Positions 1 to 9,365 of a stretch of 64,000 nucleotides of DNA are shown piece by piece. The stretch's first letter is position 1; each line of letters starts with the position of its first letter. The position numbers were made by a program, and so were the translations under genes. The notes beneath the pieces were generated by a model. The model was given only the letters and a program-made list of their open reading frames with translations. It was not told the DNA's origin and did not search any database. Origin of the DNA: Tautonia sociabilis (lineage in GTDB: Bacteria > Planctomycetota > Planctomycetia > Isosphaerales > Isosphaeraceae); contig NZ_RYZH01000018.1 in assembly GCF_003977685.1 (NCBI RefSeq), forward strand, positions 52,967-116,966, read 5' to 3'.

Positions 1-1506
1 AGGCTGGTCCTCCTGCTCGCTTATCCCGCCGCGGGTTATGACTTTCGGGCGGGGATGTTCGGCACGGTGGCGTGCCTGTCGGCCTCCTCGGCGCTGCTGA
101 TCGGGGCCTCGAGGAGGTTCCGGGGCGGATCGAGCTATGCCGACGCGGTGTTCCCGATCGCCTTGCTGCACTTCGGGCACTTCAACAACCTGCTCTGGAG
201 CTGGCAGATCCAGTTCGGCCTCTCGACGATGCTGGGGCTCTGGGCCGCCGCCCTGCTCGCCGGGAACCGAGGGCGGGTTGGCCCTGGAACCCTGGTGACG
301 CTGGGTGTCCTGCTGGCGATGCTTCCCCTGTGCGGGGCCAACGGCCTGGCCATGGTGCCCCCGCTGGCCGCCTGGCTGGTGGGTGTCGGGATCGCCCGGC
401 TCCGGAAGAAGGCGTCGGGAGGCTGGGGAGCGATCGCCGCCTCGGTTCCTGGAGTGGCACTGACGGCCTTCTACTTCGTGAATTACGACCGGCCGCGGCA
501 GATCGACCGGGCGTCGAGCCTGGGGGCGGTCGTGAGGACCGGGGTCCAGTTTCTCTCGATCGGACTGGGGCCGACCGCAGGGGAAGGCTGGCGGATCGCA
601 GGGGGCCTGGTGCTCCTCCTGGCGATCGCGACGGCGGCGATGCTCGTCGCGGTGAGCTGGCGGAAGGCGGGGGACCGGGCCTCGGCGCTGGGGCTCCTGG
701 CCGTCCTGGTGGGGTTCGGCCTGCTCTGCCTGGGCCTGGCCTGGGGGAGGGCGGGGGGGAACGATCGGTCGGGACTGGAGCCGAGGTACGTCACCCTCTC
801 AGCGCCGATTCCGATTCTGGCGGCGCTGGCGTGGGCTCGGTTCGGGTCCGACACGGGTCGTCGGCTCGTTCCGATGACGATCCTGTCGGCCTTGCTCCTG
901 CTGCTCTGGCCGAACTCGCGGTCTGGGCTGGATCAGGCTCGAGCGCGGAAGGCGAACTCCGACACCGTGCTCGCCGAGATCCGGTCGGGGGTGCCCCCCT
1001 TCGTGCTGGCGGCTCGCCATTCCGGCTTCCTGCACTCGTCGCATGACGAGCTGGCGACGGCGCTGCCGATGCTCGGAGCGGCGAGACTCGGCGTGTTCCG
1101 GGATCTGAAGCCCGATCCGCCGATGCGGGAGATCCCGATCACCTCAGCCCCCGATTCGATGGTTCTGGCGCGCTGGGAGCCGAAGTCGCGCACGATCGAG
1201 GCGACCGGAGTGGATCCCTGGGCGACCTTCACCCTGCCGGAGCGGACCTGGGTGGCGGGGATCCGGATCCGGTACGATCACGAGAACGGGTCGGAGACGT
1301 CGGCACGGTTCAAGCTGGGCTGGAGGAGGTCGGATCAGTCCGGGTTCCCGACGGACCAACAGTACGATCGCTGGACCCTGCCGACCGGGAAGGACCGGAG
1401 CCTGGTGGTGTGGATCGCCGGGGCGATCGATGCGATCCGGATCCAGCCCGACAACAGGCCGAGCCGGTTCCGGGTCAAGGAGATGAGCCTTCTCGTGCCG
1501 GAGTGA
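1..1506 (+). CDS. Polytopic membrane protein, 5'-truncated by window edge
   Basis: The reading frame is open from base 1, so the ATG at 55 is probably internal and the true start lies upstream. At least 502 codons are visible. The N-terminal two thirds is strongly hydrophobic with roughly eight membrane segments. The last 110 residues or so are soluble, contain FTLPERTWVAGIRIRY and look beta-rich, possibly a carbohydrate-binding-like sandwich. The layout resembles the large membrane glycosyltransferase (GT39/GT-C-like) proteins common in planctomycetes, but the catalytic acidic loop would lie upstream of the window. No enzymatic residue can be named. The downstream neighbour is convergent. 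The function is therefore only a class-level guess. Confidence 0.7.
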   Translation, partial: RLVLLLAYPAAGYDFRAGMFGTVACLSASSALLIGASRRFRGGSSYADAVFPIALLHFGHFNNLLWSWQIQFGLSTMLGLWAAALLAGNRGRVGPGTLVTLGVLLAMLPLCGANGLAMVPPLAAWLVGVGIARLRKKASGGWGAIAASVPGVALTAFYFVNYDRPRQIDRASSLGAVVRTGVQFLSIGLGPTAGEGWRIAGGLVLLLAIATAAMLVAVSWRKAGDRASALGLLAVLVGFGLLCLGLAWGRAGGNDRSGLEPRYVTLSAPIPILAALAWARFGSDTGRRLVPMTILSALLLLLWPNSRSGLDQARARKANSDTVLAEIRSGVPPFVLAARHSGFLHSSHDELATALPMLGAARLGVFRDLKPDPPMREIPITSAPDSMVLARWEPKSRTIEATGVDPWATFTLPERTWVAGIRIRYDHENGSETSARFKLGWRRSDQSGFPTDQQYDRWTLPTGKDRSLVVWIAGAIDAIRIQPDNRPSRFRVKEMSLLVPE

Positions 1507-1611
1507 GGCGGGGAGATTGCCGCGGAATGGGTGGATGGCACCGGTAGGATCGACCGAGGGCGCCGGGACGGACGGCCGATTGGGGGAGCGAGGGGGAGGA
1601 GCCAGGGAAGA

Positions 1612-2997
1612 TCAGACGTCGAATCCCTGGCCTTTCTCGGGGATGATGACCGGGCTCTGCACGTGGGACTGGAGCAGCGGGGCGAGGGCCTCCATGCTCT
1701 CGGGCTCGCCGTGGACGAGGAAGGCGGATTCGATGCCGCCGCCGGTCTGCTCGTACCACCAGGCGAAATCGTTGCGGTCGGCGTGGCCGGAGAATCCGTC
1801 GAGGACGTAGACGGCGCAGTTGAGGTCGTGCCAGCGGTCCATGATTTGGATGCGCTCGACCCCCTCGGCGATCTGGCGGCCGAGGGTATTCTCGGCCTGG
1901 TAGCTGACGATGACGACGGCGTTGTCCGGGTCCTCGACGGCGTGGCGGAGGTGGTGGCGGATGCGGCCGGCCTCGCACATGCCGCTGGAGGCGATGATGA
2001 CGAGAGGACCATGCAGGTAGTTCAGGCGGCGGGAGTCGTCCCAGGTGGGGCAGAAGTGGACGTCGGGGGAGTTGAAGAAGCCCCCTTCGGAGTCGAGCAG
2101 CCGGCGGGACTCCTCGGTATAGGCGGAAGGGTGATCGCGGTGGACCTCGGTCAGTCGGGTGGCCAGCGGGCTGTCGACGTAGATGGGGATGGGCTTCACA
2201 CGGTGCTGGTGGAAGAGCTCCAGCAGGCTGTAGATCATCCGCTGGGTGCGGCCGAGGCTGAAGGCCGGGATGATGATCTTGCTCTGCAGCCGGATGGCTC
2301 GGAGGACGATGGCGTGGAGCTGCTTGAGCAGGGTGTCGTAGGTGTCGAGCTGCTTGGCGCCGTAGGTGCTCTCAGAGACGAGGACGTCAATCTCCTTGAC
2401 GACCGTGGGGTTGGAGAGCATCCCCATGTCGCGACGGCCGAGGTCGCCGGTGAAGAGGAAGCGGCGGCGGGCGTCGTGTTCCTTGAAGTCGAGCTGGACC
2501 ATCGCCGAGCCGAGGATATGGCCGGCGTCGTGATAGGTGAGGGTGATGCCGGGGAGGATCTCGGTCGGGCGTTCGTAGGGGAGGCGGACGAGGCGCTCGA
2601 TCACCCACTCGACGTCGGTGAGCTCGAACAGGGGGTCCAGCGGTTCGGCGTCGGGGTTGCGGAGCTGGGCGTTCCGGGCGTCCTCGCGCTGGATGCGGGC
2701 GCTGTCCCGGAGCATGATGTTGAGGATGTCGGCCGTGGGGGGGGTGACGTAGATTGGCCCGGTGTAGCCGGCCTTCACGAGCACGGGGAGGCGGCCGATG
2801 TGGTCGTTGTGCGCGTGCGAGACGATCACCGCGTCGAGGGAAGCCGGATCGAAGTCGAAGCGGCGATTCGGGCTGTCGGGGTTGAAGCGGTCGCTCTCGA
2901 AGAGGCCGCAGTCGAGCAGGACTCGCTTGGAGCCGATCTCAACCAAGTGGGCGCTCCCAGTGACTTGCTTGGTCGCGCCATGGAACGTGATACGCAA
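1612..2997 (-). CDS. Beta-CASP metallo-beta-lactamase RNA-processing nuclease
   Basis: This 461-residue protein carries the metallo-beta-lactamase signature SHAHNDHIG, the later ligand segments DAGHILGSAMV and FTGDLGRRD, and a C-terminal GFSGHADRNDF motif typical of beta-CASP nucleases (CPSF73/RNase J-like exonucleases of the YSH1 group). Such enzymes bind two zinc ions and cleave or trim RNA in the cytoplasm. The open frame runs further upstream, but homology begins at LRITFHGATK. I therefore choose the TTG at 2997, which has a GGAGGAGGG ribosome-binding site four to seven bases upstream and gives the usual family length. It is transcribed divergently from the gene at 3268. The family is certain; the exact RNA substrate is unknown. 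Confidence 0.9.
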   Translation of the reverse strand: MRITFHGATKQVTGSAHLVEIGSKRVLLDCGLFESDRFNPDSPNRRFDFDPASLDAVIVSHAHNDHIGRLPVLVKAGYTGPIYVTPPTADILNIMLRDSARIQREDARNAQLRNPDAEPLDPLFELTDVEWVIERLVRLPYERPTEILPGITLTYHDAGHILGSAMVQLDFKEHDARRRFLFTGDLGRRDMGMLSNPTVVKEIDVLVSESTYGAKQLDTYDTLLKQLHAIVLRAIRLQSKIIIPAFSLGRTQRMIYSLLELFHQHRVKPIPIYVDSPLATRLTEVHRDHPSAYTEESRRLLDSEGGFFNSPDVHFCPTWDDSRRLNYLHGPLVIIASSGMCEAGRIRHHLRHAVEDPDNAVVIVSYQAENTLGRQIAEGVERIQIMDRWHDLNCAVYVLDGFSGHADRNDFAWWYEQTGGGIESAFLVHGEPESMEALAPLLQSHVQSPVIIPEKGQGFDV

Positions 2998-3150
2998 ACG
3001 ACCCTCCTCCCCCCGCCGATGCGACGATTCTCGGAGCAACCCCCCCTCGCCGTCTGCGGAGGATGCCGGCTCTCTTCTATAAAATTCCATCTTGCCATGC
3101 TTCGCCCGTCCCTTCAAGGCGACACAGCGGGATGGGGGGTGAATGTTCGC

Positions 3151-3179
3151 TTGTCCGGTATCCGGGATTGGCGTAGAAT
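3151..3179 (+). promoter_or_regulatory. Sigma-70-like promoter for the 3268 gene
   Basis: TTGTCC and TAGAAT are separated by exactly 17 bases, and the start codon follows about 88 bases downstream. It was found by eye only. Confidence 0.5.
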
Positions 3180-3267
3180 TTGCTTGAAGGGCGATCTCAT
3201 TTCTTCTCTTCGCATCGCCCGGCCTCCCGAGGTCCTCGTTTCCGTCCAGGGTGAGGAGCGCCCAACC

Positions 3268-3807
3268 ATGACGAGAGACGTGCCCGAGCGTCATCCACTG
3301 AACCGCCTGTTCTGGGGGATCACGGAGAACACGTTCCAGACTGAATTAGGGATCGCCGACCCGAGACTGGTGGACTACGTGGCCGGGCTGCTCACCCGGT
3401 TCGTGCCCTCGCAAGCGATTTACAAGCTGCGGGACGCCGAGGGGAAGCAAGTTTCCGAGGTGACGGCGATGGTCGCGCAGGCCGAGTCGTCAGCCGACGA
3501 GGAGCGCCGACGCGAGTGTCACCGGCACATCGGCGACTTCACCCTGTTCTGGACCGGAGTGTACCCCGAGGCCCTGCCGAAGCTTCGGGCGGCGATGTCG
3601 GCCGACCACCTGATCGACTTCCAGGAGCAGGGAAAGCGATCGTATTATCTCGCCAGCACTTACAGCGGGGACGAGGCTCCCGTCCTGCGCCGCCTGAGCG
3701 TGGAGTTCGAGCTCTGCGCGTTCGGGCTCTCGCTTGTCCGGCAGGAATGGGAACGGGAGCGGGCCGAGGGGGCCTCGGGGCAACTGGGCCTGATCCTCGG
3801 ATCTTGA
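3268..3807 (+). CDS. Conserved hypothetical protein, 179 aa
   Basis: This soluble 179-residue protein has no signal peptide, no membrane segment and no motif I recognise. It is mostly helical in appearance and contains a Tyr/Trp-rich centre (FTLFWTGVYPEAL) followed by a segment ending in YYLASTY. The ATG at 3268 follows GAGGAG at nine bases and a good promoter at 3151. The frame also stays open far upstream to 1531, but that stretch is the antisense shadow of the nuclease gene. Coding bias and the promoter make it a real gene. It resembles planctomycete-restricted proteins of unknown function. Confidence 0.75.
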   Translation: MTRDVPERHPLNRLFWGITENTFQTELGIADPRLVDYVAGLLTRFVPSQAIYKLRDAEGKQVSEVTAMVAQAESSADEERRRECHRHIGDFTLFWTGVYPEALPKLRAAMSADHLIDFQEQGKRSYYLASTYSGDEAPVLRRLSVEFELCAFGLSLVRQEWERERAEGASGQLGLILGS

Positions 3808-3880
3808 TCGGATTGCCTCCGGCTCCCCCTCGGCGATTCTCGGGAGAACCTCGACCCACCGGGGCCGGGTCGGTTCGGCG

Positions 3881-3910
3881 TTGCGCTCCGCCCGGTTGAT
3901 ACGGTAAACT
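3881..3910 (+). promoter_or_regulatory. Sigma-70-like promoter for the Ldh2-like gene
   Basis: TTGCGC and TAAACT are separated by 18 bases, and the GTG start lies about 55 bases downstream. Confidence 0.45.
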
Positions 3911-3964
3911 CGGGATGTCCGGCAAGATCCGAGCGGTCCCCGCCTGCCCCGGAGCGTCCTGATC

Positions 3965-4780
3965 GTGAGCCAATCCCACCGCTATCGCCCCGAGGAGTTG
4001 CGCCGACTGGCCACCGACTTGCTCTCCCGAGCCGGCCTGGCCCGGGAGCGGGCCTCGGCGATGGCCCGATTGCTGCTCTGGTATGATGCAGTCGCTGCCC
4101 ACGAGTTCGGCATCGCCTCGCTCGTGACCTGGCTCGCTCGGCTGGAGCGGGGAGAATTCGACGCCAATCAAGAGGGGAGGGTGGGGCCGGAGCACGCCTC
4201 GACGGCCGTGCTGGAGTCGAAGCGGGGGCTGCCCCCCCTGGTTCTGGCCCGGGCGGCGGTGATCGCCTCCCAGAAGGCGAGGGACGTGGGGGTGGGGATG
4301 GTTCGGGTGGTGGGATTGCCCGAGGAGCTCGGCCCGGCGGCGGCGATCGCGGCGGACCTGGCGATCGGGCCGTATGCCGGCGCGGTGCTGGGTCCCGGCT
4401 CGGCACAGGCGGCGGCGGTGCCCTCGGCCGAGGGGGTGCCGGTCGTCTACGATTCGACCCTGGGCGCGGGGGAGGAGGGGGGCCCCCCGGAGGGGGCGAT
4501 CGATCGCCTGGCTCCCTGGGCGTTGCTGGCCGGAGGAGAAGACGTGCTCGTGGTGGCGGTGGCGGTGGCGGCGTTCGAGTCGCTGGTCTCCTTCCACCGC
4601 CGAGTGGCCAGCGCGATCGCCGGGAAGGGGGAGCGTCCGGGCTGGATCTTCCCGGAACTCTGGCAGGCCCGTCGCGAGGCGATCCAGCACGCCGGGATCC
4701 CGCTGGCCGCCGACACCCTCCGGGCCATTCGGGAACGGGCCGACTCGGCCGGGGTCGCCTTCCCGGGGCCGGTCGGCTGA
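3965..4780 (+). CDS. Divergent Ldh2/malate-lactate dehydrogenase family protein, probably inactive
   Basis: The N-terminal 110 residues follow the Ldh2/MDH2 (type-2 malate/L-lactate dehydrogenase) pattern: a helical start (LRRLATDLLSRAGL), an alanine-rich helix ending in DAVAAHEFGI where the family has a Ser-His-Gly motif, then LARLERGEFD. Later parts are weaker. The family's catalytic histidine in the Asn-His-Phe-Gly motif is not present; the equivalent stretch reads VVGLPEELG. At 271 residues it is also shorter than typical members (about 330-360). GTG at 3965 is the start. Active NAD-dependent oxidoreductase function is doubtful. It may be a pseudoenzyme or a structural derivative. Confidence 0.6.
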   Translation: MSQSHRYRPEELRRLATDLLSRAGLARERASAMARLLLWYDAVAAHEFGIASLVTWLARLERGEFDANQEGRVGPEHASTAVLESKRGLPPLVLARAAVIASQKARDVGVGMVRVVGLPEELGPAAAIAADLAIGPYAGAVLGPGSAQAAAVPSAEGVPVVYDSTLGAGEEGGPPEGAIDRLAPWALLAGGEDVLVVAVAVAAFESLVSFHRRVASAIAGKGERPGWIFPELWQARREAIQHAGIPLAADTLRAIRERADSAGVAFPGPVG

Positions 4781-4832
4781 GGGGGCGACCCGGGTCGAAC
4801 CGCCCGGATCGCCCGGATCGCCGAGCGGGGCC

Positions 4833-5282
4833 TCAGCGCGAGTGCAGGGGGCGGCGACCGCTGTCCCGGTCGGAAACCGTGCTCGGGCCGGAGGCGTGGG
4901 AAAGCACCTGGATCGCCTTCTTGGCGTTGTCGACCTGGAAGATGCCCAGCGCCTTGCCGGGGCCGCTGGCCGAGGTGTAGGCATACTCGACGTTGATATG
5001 TTCGTCGGCGAAGCGCTGGAGCAGTCGGGCGAGGGCGCCGGGCTTGTTGTCCAGCTCCTCGGAGAGCACCTCGGAGAAGTCGGCCTCAACGCCGAGCGAG
5101 GTGAGCACTTGCCGAGCCGATTCAACCGGTTCGGCGATCATTCGGAGGACGCTGCGCTCTCCCGAGTCCATCACCGAGAGGGCTCGGATGTTGATCTTCT
5201 CCTGGGCCATCGCGGCGCAGATCTTGGCCAGCCGCCCGGGCTTGTTTTCCAGTCGGGCGGTGACTTCGGTGACGAACGGCAT
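4833..5282 (-). CDS. Tandem ACT-domain regulatory protein
   Basis: Two ACT domains can be read in 149 residues. The first begins VTEVTARLENKPGRLAK and the second begins with the LDNKPGALARLLQRFAD segment. Each has the characteristic Asn-Lys-Pro-Gly turn that binds small ligands, usually amino acids. There is no catalytic domain, so it is a stand-alone ligand-sensing protein rather than part of an enzyme. The ATG at 5282 has a GGGAGGCG ribosome-binding site four bases upstream. The C-terminal 20 residues are basic and look disordered. No amino-acid pathway gene is adjacent, so the ligand cannot be inferred from context. Confidence 0.85.
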   Translation of the reverse strand: MPFVTEVTARLENKPGRLAKICAAMAQEKINIRALSVMDSGERSVLRMIAEPVESARQVLTSLGVEADFSEVLSEELDNKPGALARLLQRFADEHINVEYAYTSASGPGKALGIFQVDNAKKAIQVLSHASGPSTVSDRDSGRRPLHSR

Positions 5283-5523
5283 CTGACGCCTCCCGTCGCG
5301 GGTGTGCGACCGATTGAGAATCGGAGGACGTGGTAAGGAACGGGCTCGGCCGGGTCGCCGGGGAGGCTTGCGCCGATCCGCCGGCGGAGGAAACCGGTCG
5401 ACCGGCCGGCTCGCGAGCGTCGCGAGGGGCCGGCGTTCCGGCGGGGAGGCCGAGCGGAGGGGAGGCCGGGGGGAGGGCGCCGGCAGGCGCCATCCCCGGC
5501 GCTCCCCGGAGACGGTGCTCGGT

Positions 5524-7965
5524 TCAGTTCCCTCGACGGGGAGCGCCGGGGCCGGAAGGCGCCCCCATCGGCATGGGAATGGGCATGGGCATCGAGAGGC
5601 CGGTGCCGATCCCGGAGAGCCCCCACAGGGCGGGGAAGGGCTCCCGGGCCTCGAGGCGGATCCCGGAGTCGTCGACGGAGACGCTGTAGATCGCCGGGGA
5701 GAGGAAGGCCCGGAGGGCGTCAGTCGAGGGGATCAGCTCCGAGGAGATCCGGATCTGGGGGGGGGGCTGGTTCTGGGGGCCTCCCCGACCGGGAGGGGCC
5801 ATGCCGGGCCCTCCGGAAGAGACGGCCATCGCGCCCTGGGGCCCGTATCCTGGCTGGCCCTGGAACTCATCCGGGGAGCGGGAGCCGACTCCCGAGCCCC
5901 CGAATTCGCCGGGACGCCCGCCGGGCCGGGGAGCGTCGAACGCCCGTTCTCCGCCGGGGCCGCCGGGACCGCGGGGGGGAGGGCCCGCCGGATCGCCGGG
6001 AGCGGGGAGCTGGGATCGGGCGGCGGCCAGAGCGATCGCCTGGTTCAGCGCGTCGGGAAGGGCGGCGATGGCGGCGGGGAAGGACTCGCTCGGCTCGTTG
6101 ACGAAGAGCATTGTCACGTCAACGGGGAGCCGGCTGGCCAGATCGCCGGGGGCGGTCCAACGCTCGGAGTCGTCGGCCGATTCGAGCTCCCGGCACTGCC
6201 GGGCGGCGACCGGGTTGGAGGCGAGGATCAGGTACCCCTTGCCGAGGGTGATCGTGGGCTGGTACCCGGTCAGGCCGTAGAGTCCCTCGGGGAGCTTGAG
6301 GAGGTAGGTCCGCGGCTCGGCCAGGGTGAGAGAGAACTTCGGGGGCTCGGGCTCGTCGGGGGCTCGGCGGTTGCCGCGCTGGCCCCCCTGGGGCTCCCGA
6401 GGCTCCTCGGGGGGGGGAGGAGGCGGAAGCAGGGCCGCGAGCTGATCGTTCACGGCCAGGATCAGGGCGTCGAGCTTCGGCTTGAAGGCCTCGGCGTCCT
6501 TGACCTCGATGGCGACGACGAACTGCGGCAGGCCGAGGCCCCCGAGCGCGTTCAAGACACCGGAGAGCGGGTTGTTCCCCGAGGGCCGGGAGGGAGGAGT
6601 CGGAAGGGTGTAGGTCGCGATCTTTGGGCCGAGCTCCGAGAGCAGCTCGGTCTTCAGGTCGAAGCGGGCCCGGTTCTGGACGGCCTGCTCGAAGTCCCGC
6701 AGCGGGCCGGCGATCTGAGGACCGGCCTGGGCGGCCATCGCCTCGATCGCGCCGAGTAACCCGGCGAGGTCGACCGAGAGGACCGAAAGGCCGGACATCT
6801 CCCGAGGGATCGGAGGCAATTCACCGAGAGGGATGCGGGACTGGTCGAGGAGGGTCATCAGCCCTTGCCTGGGGGCGGGGGCGGCCAGTCGGACGACGCT
6901 GAGGGATTCCTCGCCGTCGAATCCCCAGCGGAAGTCCACCCGGCTCAGGCCGTTCTCGCGAGCGAAGGCCTGCTCCTGGGCCGAGGCTCCGGGGCGGTCG
7001 AGGCGGTAGGAGCCGAAGGCGAGAGGCTGGAAGGAGCCTTCGGCGGCCATGAGTTCCTGGCGGATGGGGTCGTCCACCGCGTTCAGTTCCTGGCCGTCGA
7101 GGGCGGCCATGACGGCGTCGGCGCCGTCGGAGCCGTTGAAGATGAGGACGAGGTCGTCCCCCTCGATCCACCAGGCCCAGTCGGCCTCGCCGTCGCTGGC
7201 GAAGGAGGGGAGGCCCATCTTCACGAGTTGTCGGGAGCCCCCCTTCGCCTCGACCTGGGGCTTGGTCCCCGGCGTGGCGATGGTGCCGATGAGCTTGCCG
7301 AAGAGGCCGCGGACCTCTCGGTGGGCGGCGTTGCGCAGGACGAGGACGGCGAACCGGGACTGCCGCTCGGCGTCGGCGGGGGAGGCGAGGACGAAGCCGT
7401 GTCGGGCGACGTGCTCGGCGACGGCGACGACCTCGGGCCCGGTCATGACGCCGGCCGGGGCGTCGGGGGCGGCCTCGATGAACTGGGCGAGGACCGATCG
7501 GATCATCTCGCCGAGGCTCGTCTCATTAAGGAGGCCGTGGGCCGCCGATTTTCGCCAGGCGTCGGGGCTGGCGAAGAGTCCGGGGAATTCGAGATACAGT
7601 CCGGCCGCCGAGGCGGGAACGTATCGGGCGAGGGGGGAAGTGTCGGTGGGGACGGCATCCAGGTTGGCCGCCGGCGAAGGCTCGGGGGAGGGGCCCTGGT
7701 CGCCGGGAGGCCCTCCCCGTTGGCCGCCGGGTCCCCCCGGGTAGCCCCCGGGATAGCCTCCAGGGTAGCCTCCCGGAGCGCCCGGATACCCGCCCGGCTG
7801 GCCCTGGAACTGGCCGCCGGCCCCGGGGATCGGGGCCGCGGCGCCGCGGCCGCCCTCGTCGTCTCCCCGGCGCTGGGCCGCCGCGAGACTCGGCAACAGC
7901 AGCGGGACGAGCGTCGCGGCCAGGAGCGGGAAGACGCCTCGGGTTCGGCGGTATTCGCGTCGCAC
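5524..7965 (-). CDS. Large secreted hypothetical protein with Gly/Pro-rich segments
   Basis: The chosen GTG start at 7965 is preceded by AAAGGA at seven bases and gives an 813-residue product with a clear Sec signal (basic start, then FPLLAATLVPLLLPSLAAA before Q). The mature N-terminus is low complexity, with repeated GGYPG units. The middle of about 450 residues is a conserved-looking globular region resembling planctomycete surface proteins of the DUF3352 kind. A second Pro/Gly-rich stretch lies near residues 670-760. No catalytic motif is visible. It is divergent from rsgA. It probably acts in the periplasm or at the cell surface. Confidence 0.75.
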   Translation of the reverse strand: MRREYRRTRGVFPLLAATLVPLLLPSLAAAQRRGDDEGGRGAAAPIPGAGGQFQGQPGGYPGAPGGYPGGYPGGYPGGPGGQRGGPPGDQGPSPEPSPAANLDAVPTDTSPLARYVPASAAGLYLEFPGLFASPDAWRKSAAHGLLNETSLGEMIRSVLAQFIEAAPDAPAGVMTGPEVVAVAEHVARHGFVLASPADAERQSRFAVLVLRNAAHREVRGLFGKLIGTIATPGTKPQVEAKGGSRQLVKMGLPSFASDGEADWAWWIEGDDLVLIFNGSDGADAVMAALDGQELNAVDDPIRQELMAAEGSFQPLAFGSYRLDRPGASAQEQAFARENGLSRVDFRWGFDGEESLSVVRLAAPAPRQGLMTLLDQSRIPLGELPPIPREMSGLSVLSVDLAGLLGAIEAMAAQAGPQIAGPLRDFEQAVQNRARFDLKTELLSELGPKIATYTLPTPPSRPSGNNPLSGVLNALGGLGLPQFVVAIEVKDAEAFKPKLDALILAVNDQLAALLPPPPPPEEPREPQGGQRGNRRAPDEPEPPKFSLTLAEPRTYLLKLPEGLYGLTGYQPTITLGKGYLILASNPVAARQCRELESADDSERWTAPGDLASRLPVDVTMLFVNEPSESFPAAIAALPDALNQAIALAAARSQLPAPGDPAGPPPRGPGGPGGERAFDAPRPGGRPGEFGGSGVGSRSPDEFQGQPGYGPQGAMAVSSGGPGMAPPGRGGPQNQPPPQIRISSELIPSTDALRAFLSPAIYSVSVDDSGIRLEAREPFPALWGLSGIGTGLSMPMPIPMPMGAPSGPGAPRRGN

Positions 7966-8065
7966 GGATCGGTCCTTTCGTCTCGATCGACCCCAGGGCC
8001 CGCCGCGTCGGATCGGGGTGCGCTCGGTGCGTCGCGGCGGGCGATCAACCGATCGCACAACCCGC

Positions 8066-8095
8066 ATCGTATCCGTCGCGCCGAGGGTGCGCCAA
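8066..8095 (-). promoter_or_regulatory. Promoter for the secreted Gly/Pro-rich protein gene
   Basis: On the minus strand TTGGCG and TACGAT are separated by 18 bases. The GTG start at 7965 is about 100 bases downstream. Confidence 0.4.
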
Positions 8096-8109
8096 CAACC
8101 CGGAAGCGA

Positions 8110-8139
8110 TTGACACCGGCTCGGTCCGGCCCATACCCT
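8110..8139 (+). promoter_or_regulatory. Promoter for rsgA
   Basis: A perfect TTGACA -35 box is followed after 18 bases by TACCCT. The GTG start of rsgA is about 65 bases downstream. It lies back-to-back with the minus-strand promoter at 8066. Confidence 0.5.
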
Positions 8140-8203
8140 TCCCCCGGGGGAATCGCCTGACCGACACCCGAGGACCGCACCCAGAAGGGGGCCGCGCTCG
8201 ACC

Positions 8204-9355
8204 GTGGCGAAGAAGAAGAAGGTCCGCGTCGCGTTCCGCAAGAACCGGCAGAATCGCACCCGAGCCAACGATCTGACCCGGCGCTTCGAGGAGGGGGACC
8301 TTCGCGGGGCCGATCCGGTCGCGGCCGAGCGCGTTCGAGCCAAGGGGGCCCTGTCCCGGCATCGGACGATCATCCAGGAGGTCGACGAAGGGGTCGAGCC
8401 GGACGAAGCCGACGATCCGATGGCCGCGCTGGCGGTCGATCTGTCGGAATGTGTGGCGGGTCGTGTGCTCCGGGTGCACGGGCTGGTGTCGGTGGTCGAG
8501 GCCCAGGACGGCCGGCGATTCCGGTGCGGCGTGCGTCGGGTGTTGAAGAACCTGGCGATCGACGGCCGGAACGTGGTGGCCGTCGGCGACCGCGTCTGGT
8601 TCCGGCCCGGCGGGGAGGATCAGGGGCTGATCGAGAAAGTCGAGCCCCGGTCGGGAACGGTCACCCGGGGCTATCGCAACCGGGAGCACGTGATCGTCTC
8701 GAACGTCGACCGGCTCCTGATCGTCTCGGCGTTCGTCGAGCCGGAATTGAAGCTGCCCCTGATCGACCGCTACCTGATCTCGGCTGAGAAGGGGGGGGTG
8801 ACGCCAGTCGTGGTCCTGAACAAGGCCGACCTGGTGTCGCTGGCCGATTATCAGTGGGTCTTCGGCCTCTATGCCCAGCTTGGCTACGAGGTCATCCCCT
8901 GCTCGGCCAGCGACGGCCTGGGGATCGACCGGCTCCGGGAGGTGCTCTCCGAGGGGACGACCGCCCTGTCCGGTCAGAGCGGCGTGGGCAAGAGCTCGCT
9001 GCTTAACGCCGTGCAGCCGGGGCTCAACCTGAGGGTCGGCGAGGTCTCCTCCTGGACGCGCAAGGGGAAGCACACGACCACGTATGCGGAATTGCTCCGA
9101 CTGGATTGCGGCGGCTACGTCGTCGACACGCCGGGGCTCCGCCAGTTCGAGCTCTGGGACGTCGAGCCCTGGGAGCTGGAGCTGTACTTCATCGAGTTCC
9201 GTCCCTACATCCCCCACTGCCGGTTCCCGGACTGCTCCCACATCCACGAGGCCGATTGCGCCGTCAAGGACGCCCTCGCCCGGGGCCTCATTCACGAAGG
9301 ACGCTACGAGAGCTACCTGAAGCTCTACCACGAATCTCCCCTCGACGGGGACTGA
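8204..9355 (+). CDS. rsgA: Small ribosomal subunit biogenesis GTPase RsgA
   Basis: This 383-residue circularly permuted GTPase has an OB-fold N-terminal part, the G4 motif NKAD near residue 206, the P-loop GQSGVGKSS near residue 257, and the switch/G3 region VVDTPGLRQF. It ends with the zinc-binding C-terminal domain (CRFPDCSHIHEADCAV). The order G4-before-G1 is diagnostic of the YjeQ/RsgA family. RsgA is a late 30S-maturation checkpoint that hydrolyses GTP on the small subunit. The first 75 residues are a basic extension, as is usual for RsgA. GTG at 8204 is the start; the next gene is convergent, 10 bases away. Confidence 0.95.
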   Translation: MAKKKKVRVAFRKNRQNRTRANDLTRRFEEGDLRGADPVAAERVRAKGALSRHRTIIQEVDEGVEPDEADDPMAALAVDLSECVAGRVLRVHGLVSVVEAQDGRRFRCGVRRVLKNLAIDGRNVVAVGDRVWFRPGGEDQGLIEKVEPRSGTVTRGYRNREHVIVSNVDRLLIVSAFVEPELKLPLIDRYLISAEKGGVTPVVVLNKADLVSLADYQWVFGLYAQLGYEVIPCSASDGLGIDRLREVLSEGTTALSGQSGVGKSSLLNAVQPGLNLRVGEVSSWTRKGKHTTTYAELLRLDCGGYVVDTPGLRQFELWDVEPWELELYFIEFRPYIPHCRFPDCSHIHEADCAVKDALARGLIHEGRYESYLKLYHESPLDGD

Positions 9356-9365
9356 TCCGGAGTGA

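Noticed and set aside
1531..3267. Long open frame upstream of and continuous with the 179-aa gene
   Set aside because: It is antisense to the beta-CASP nuclease. It is dominated by Gly/Val/Asp/Glu from the reversed codons and has no ribosome-binding site at its start.
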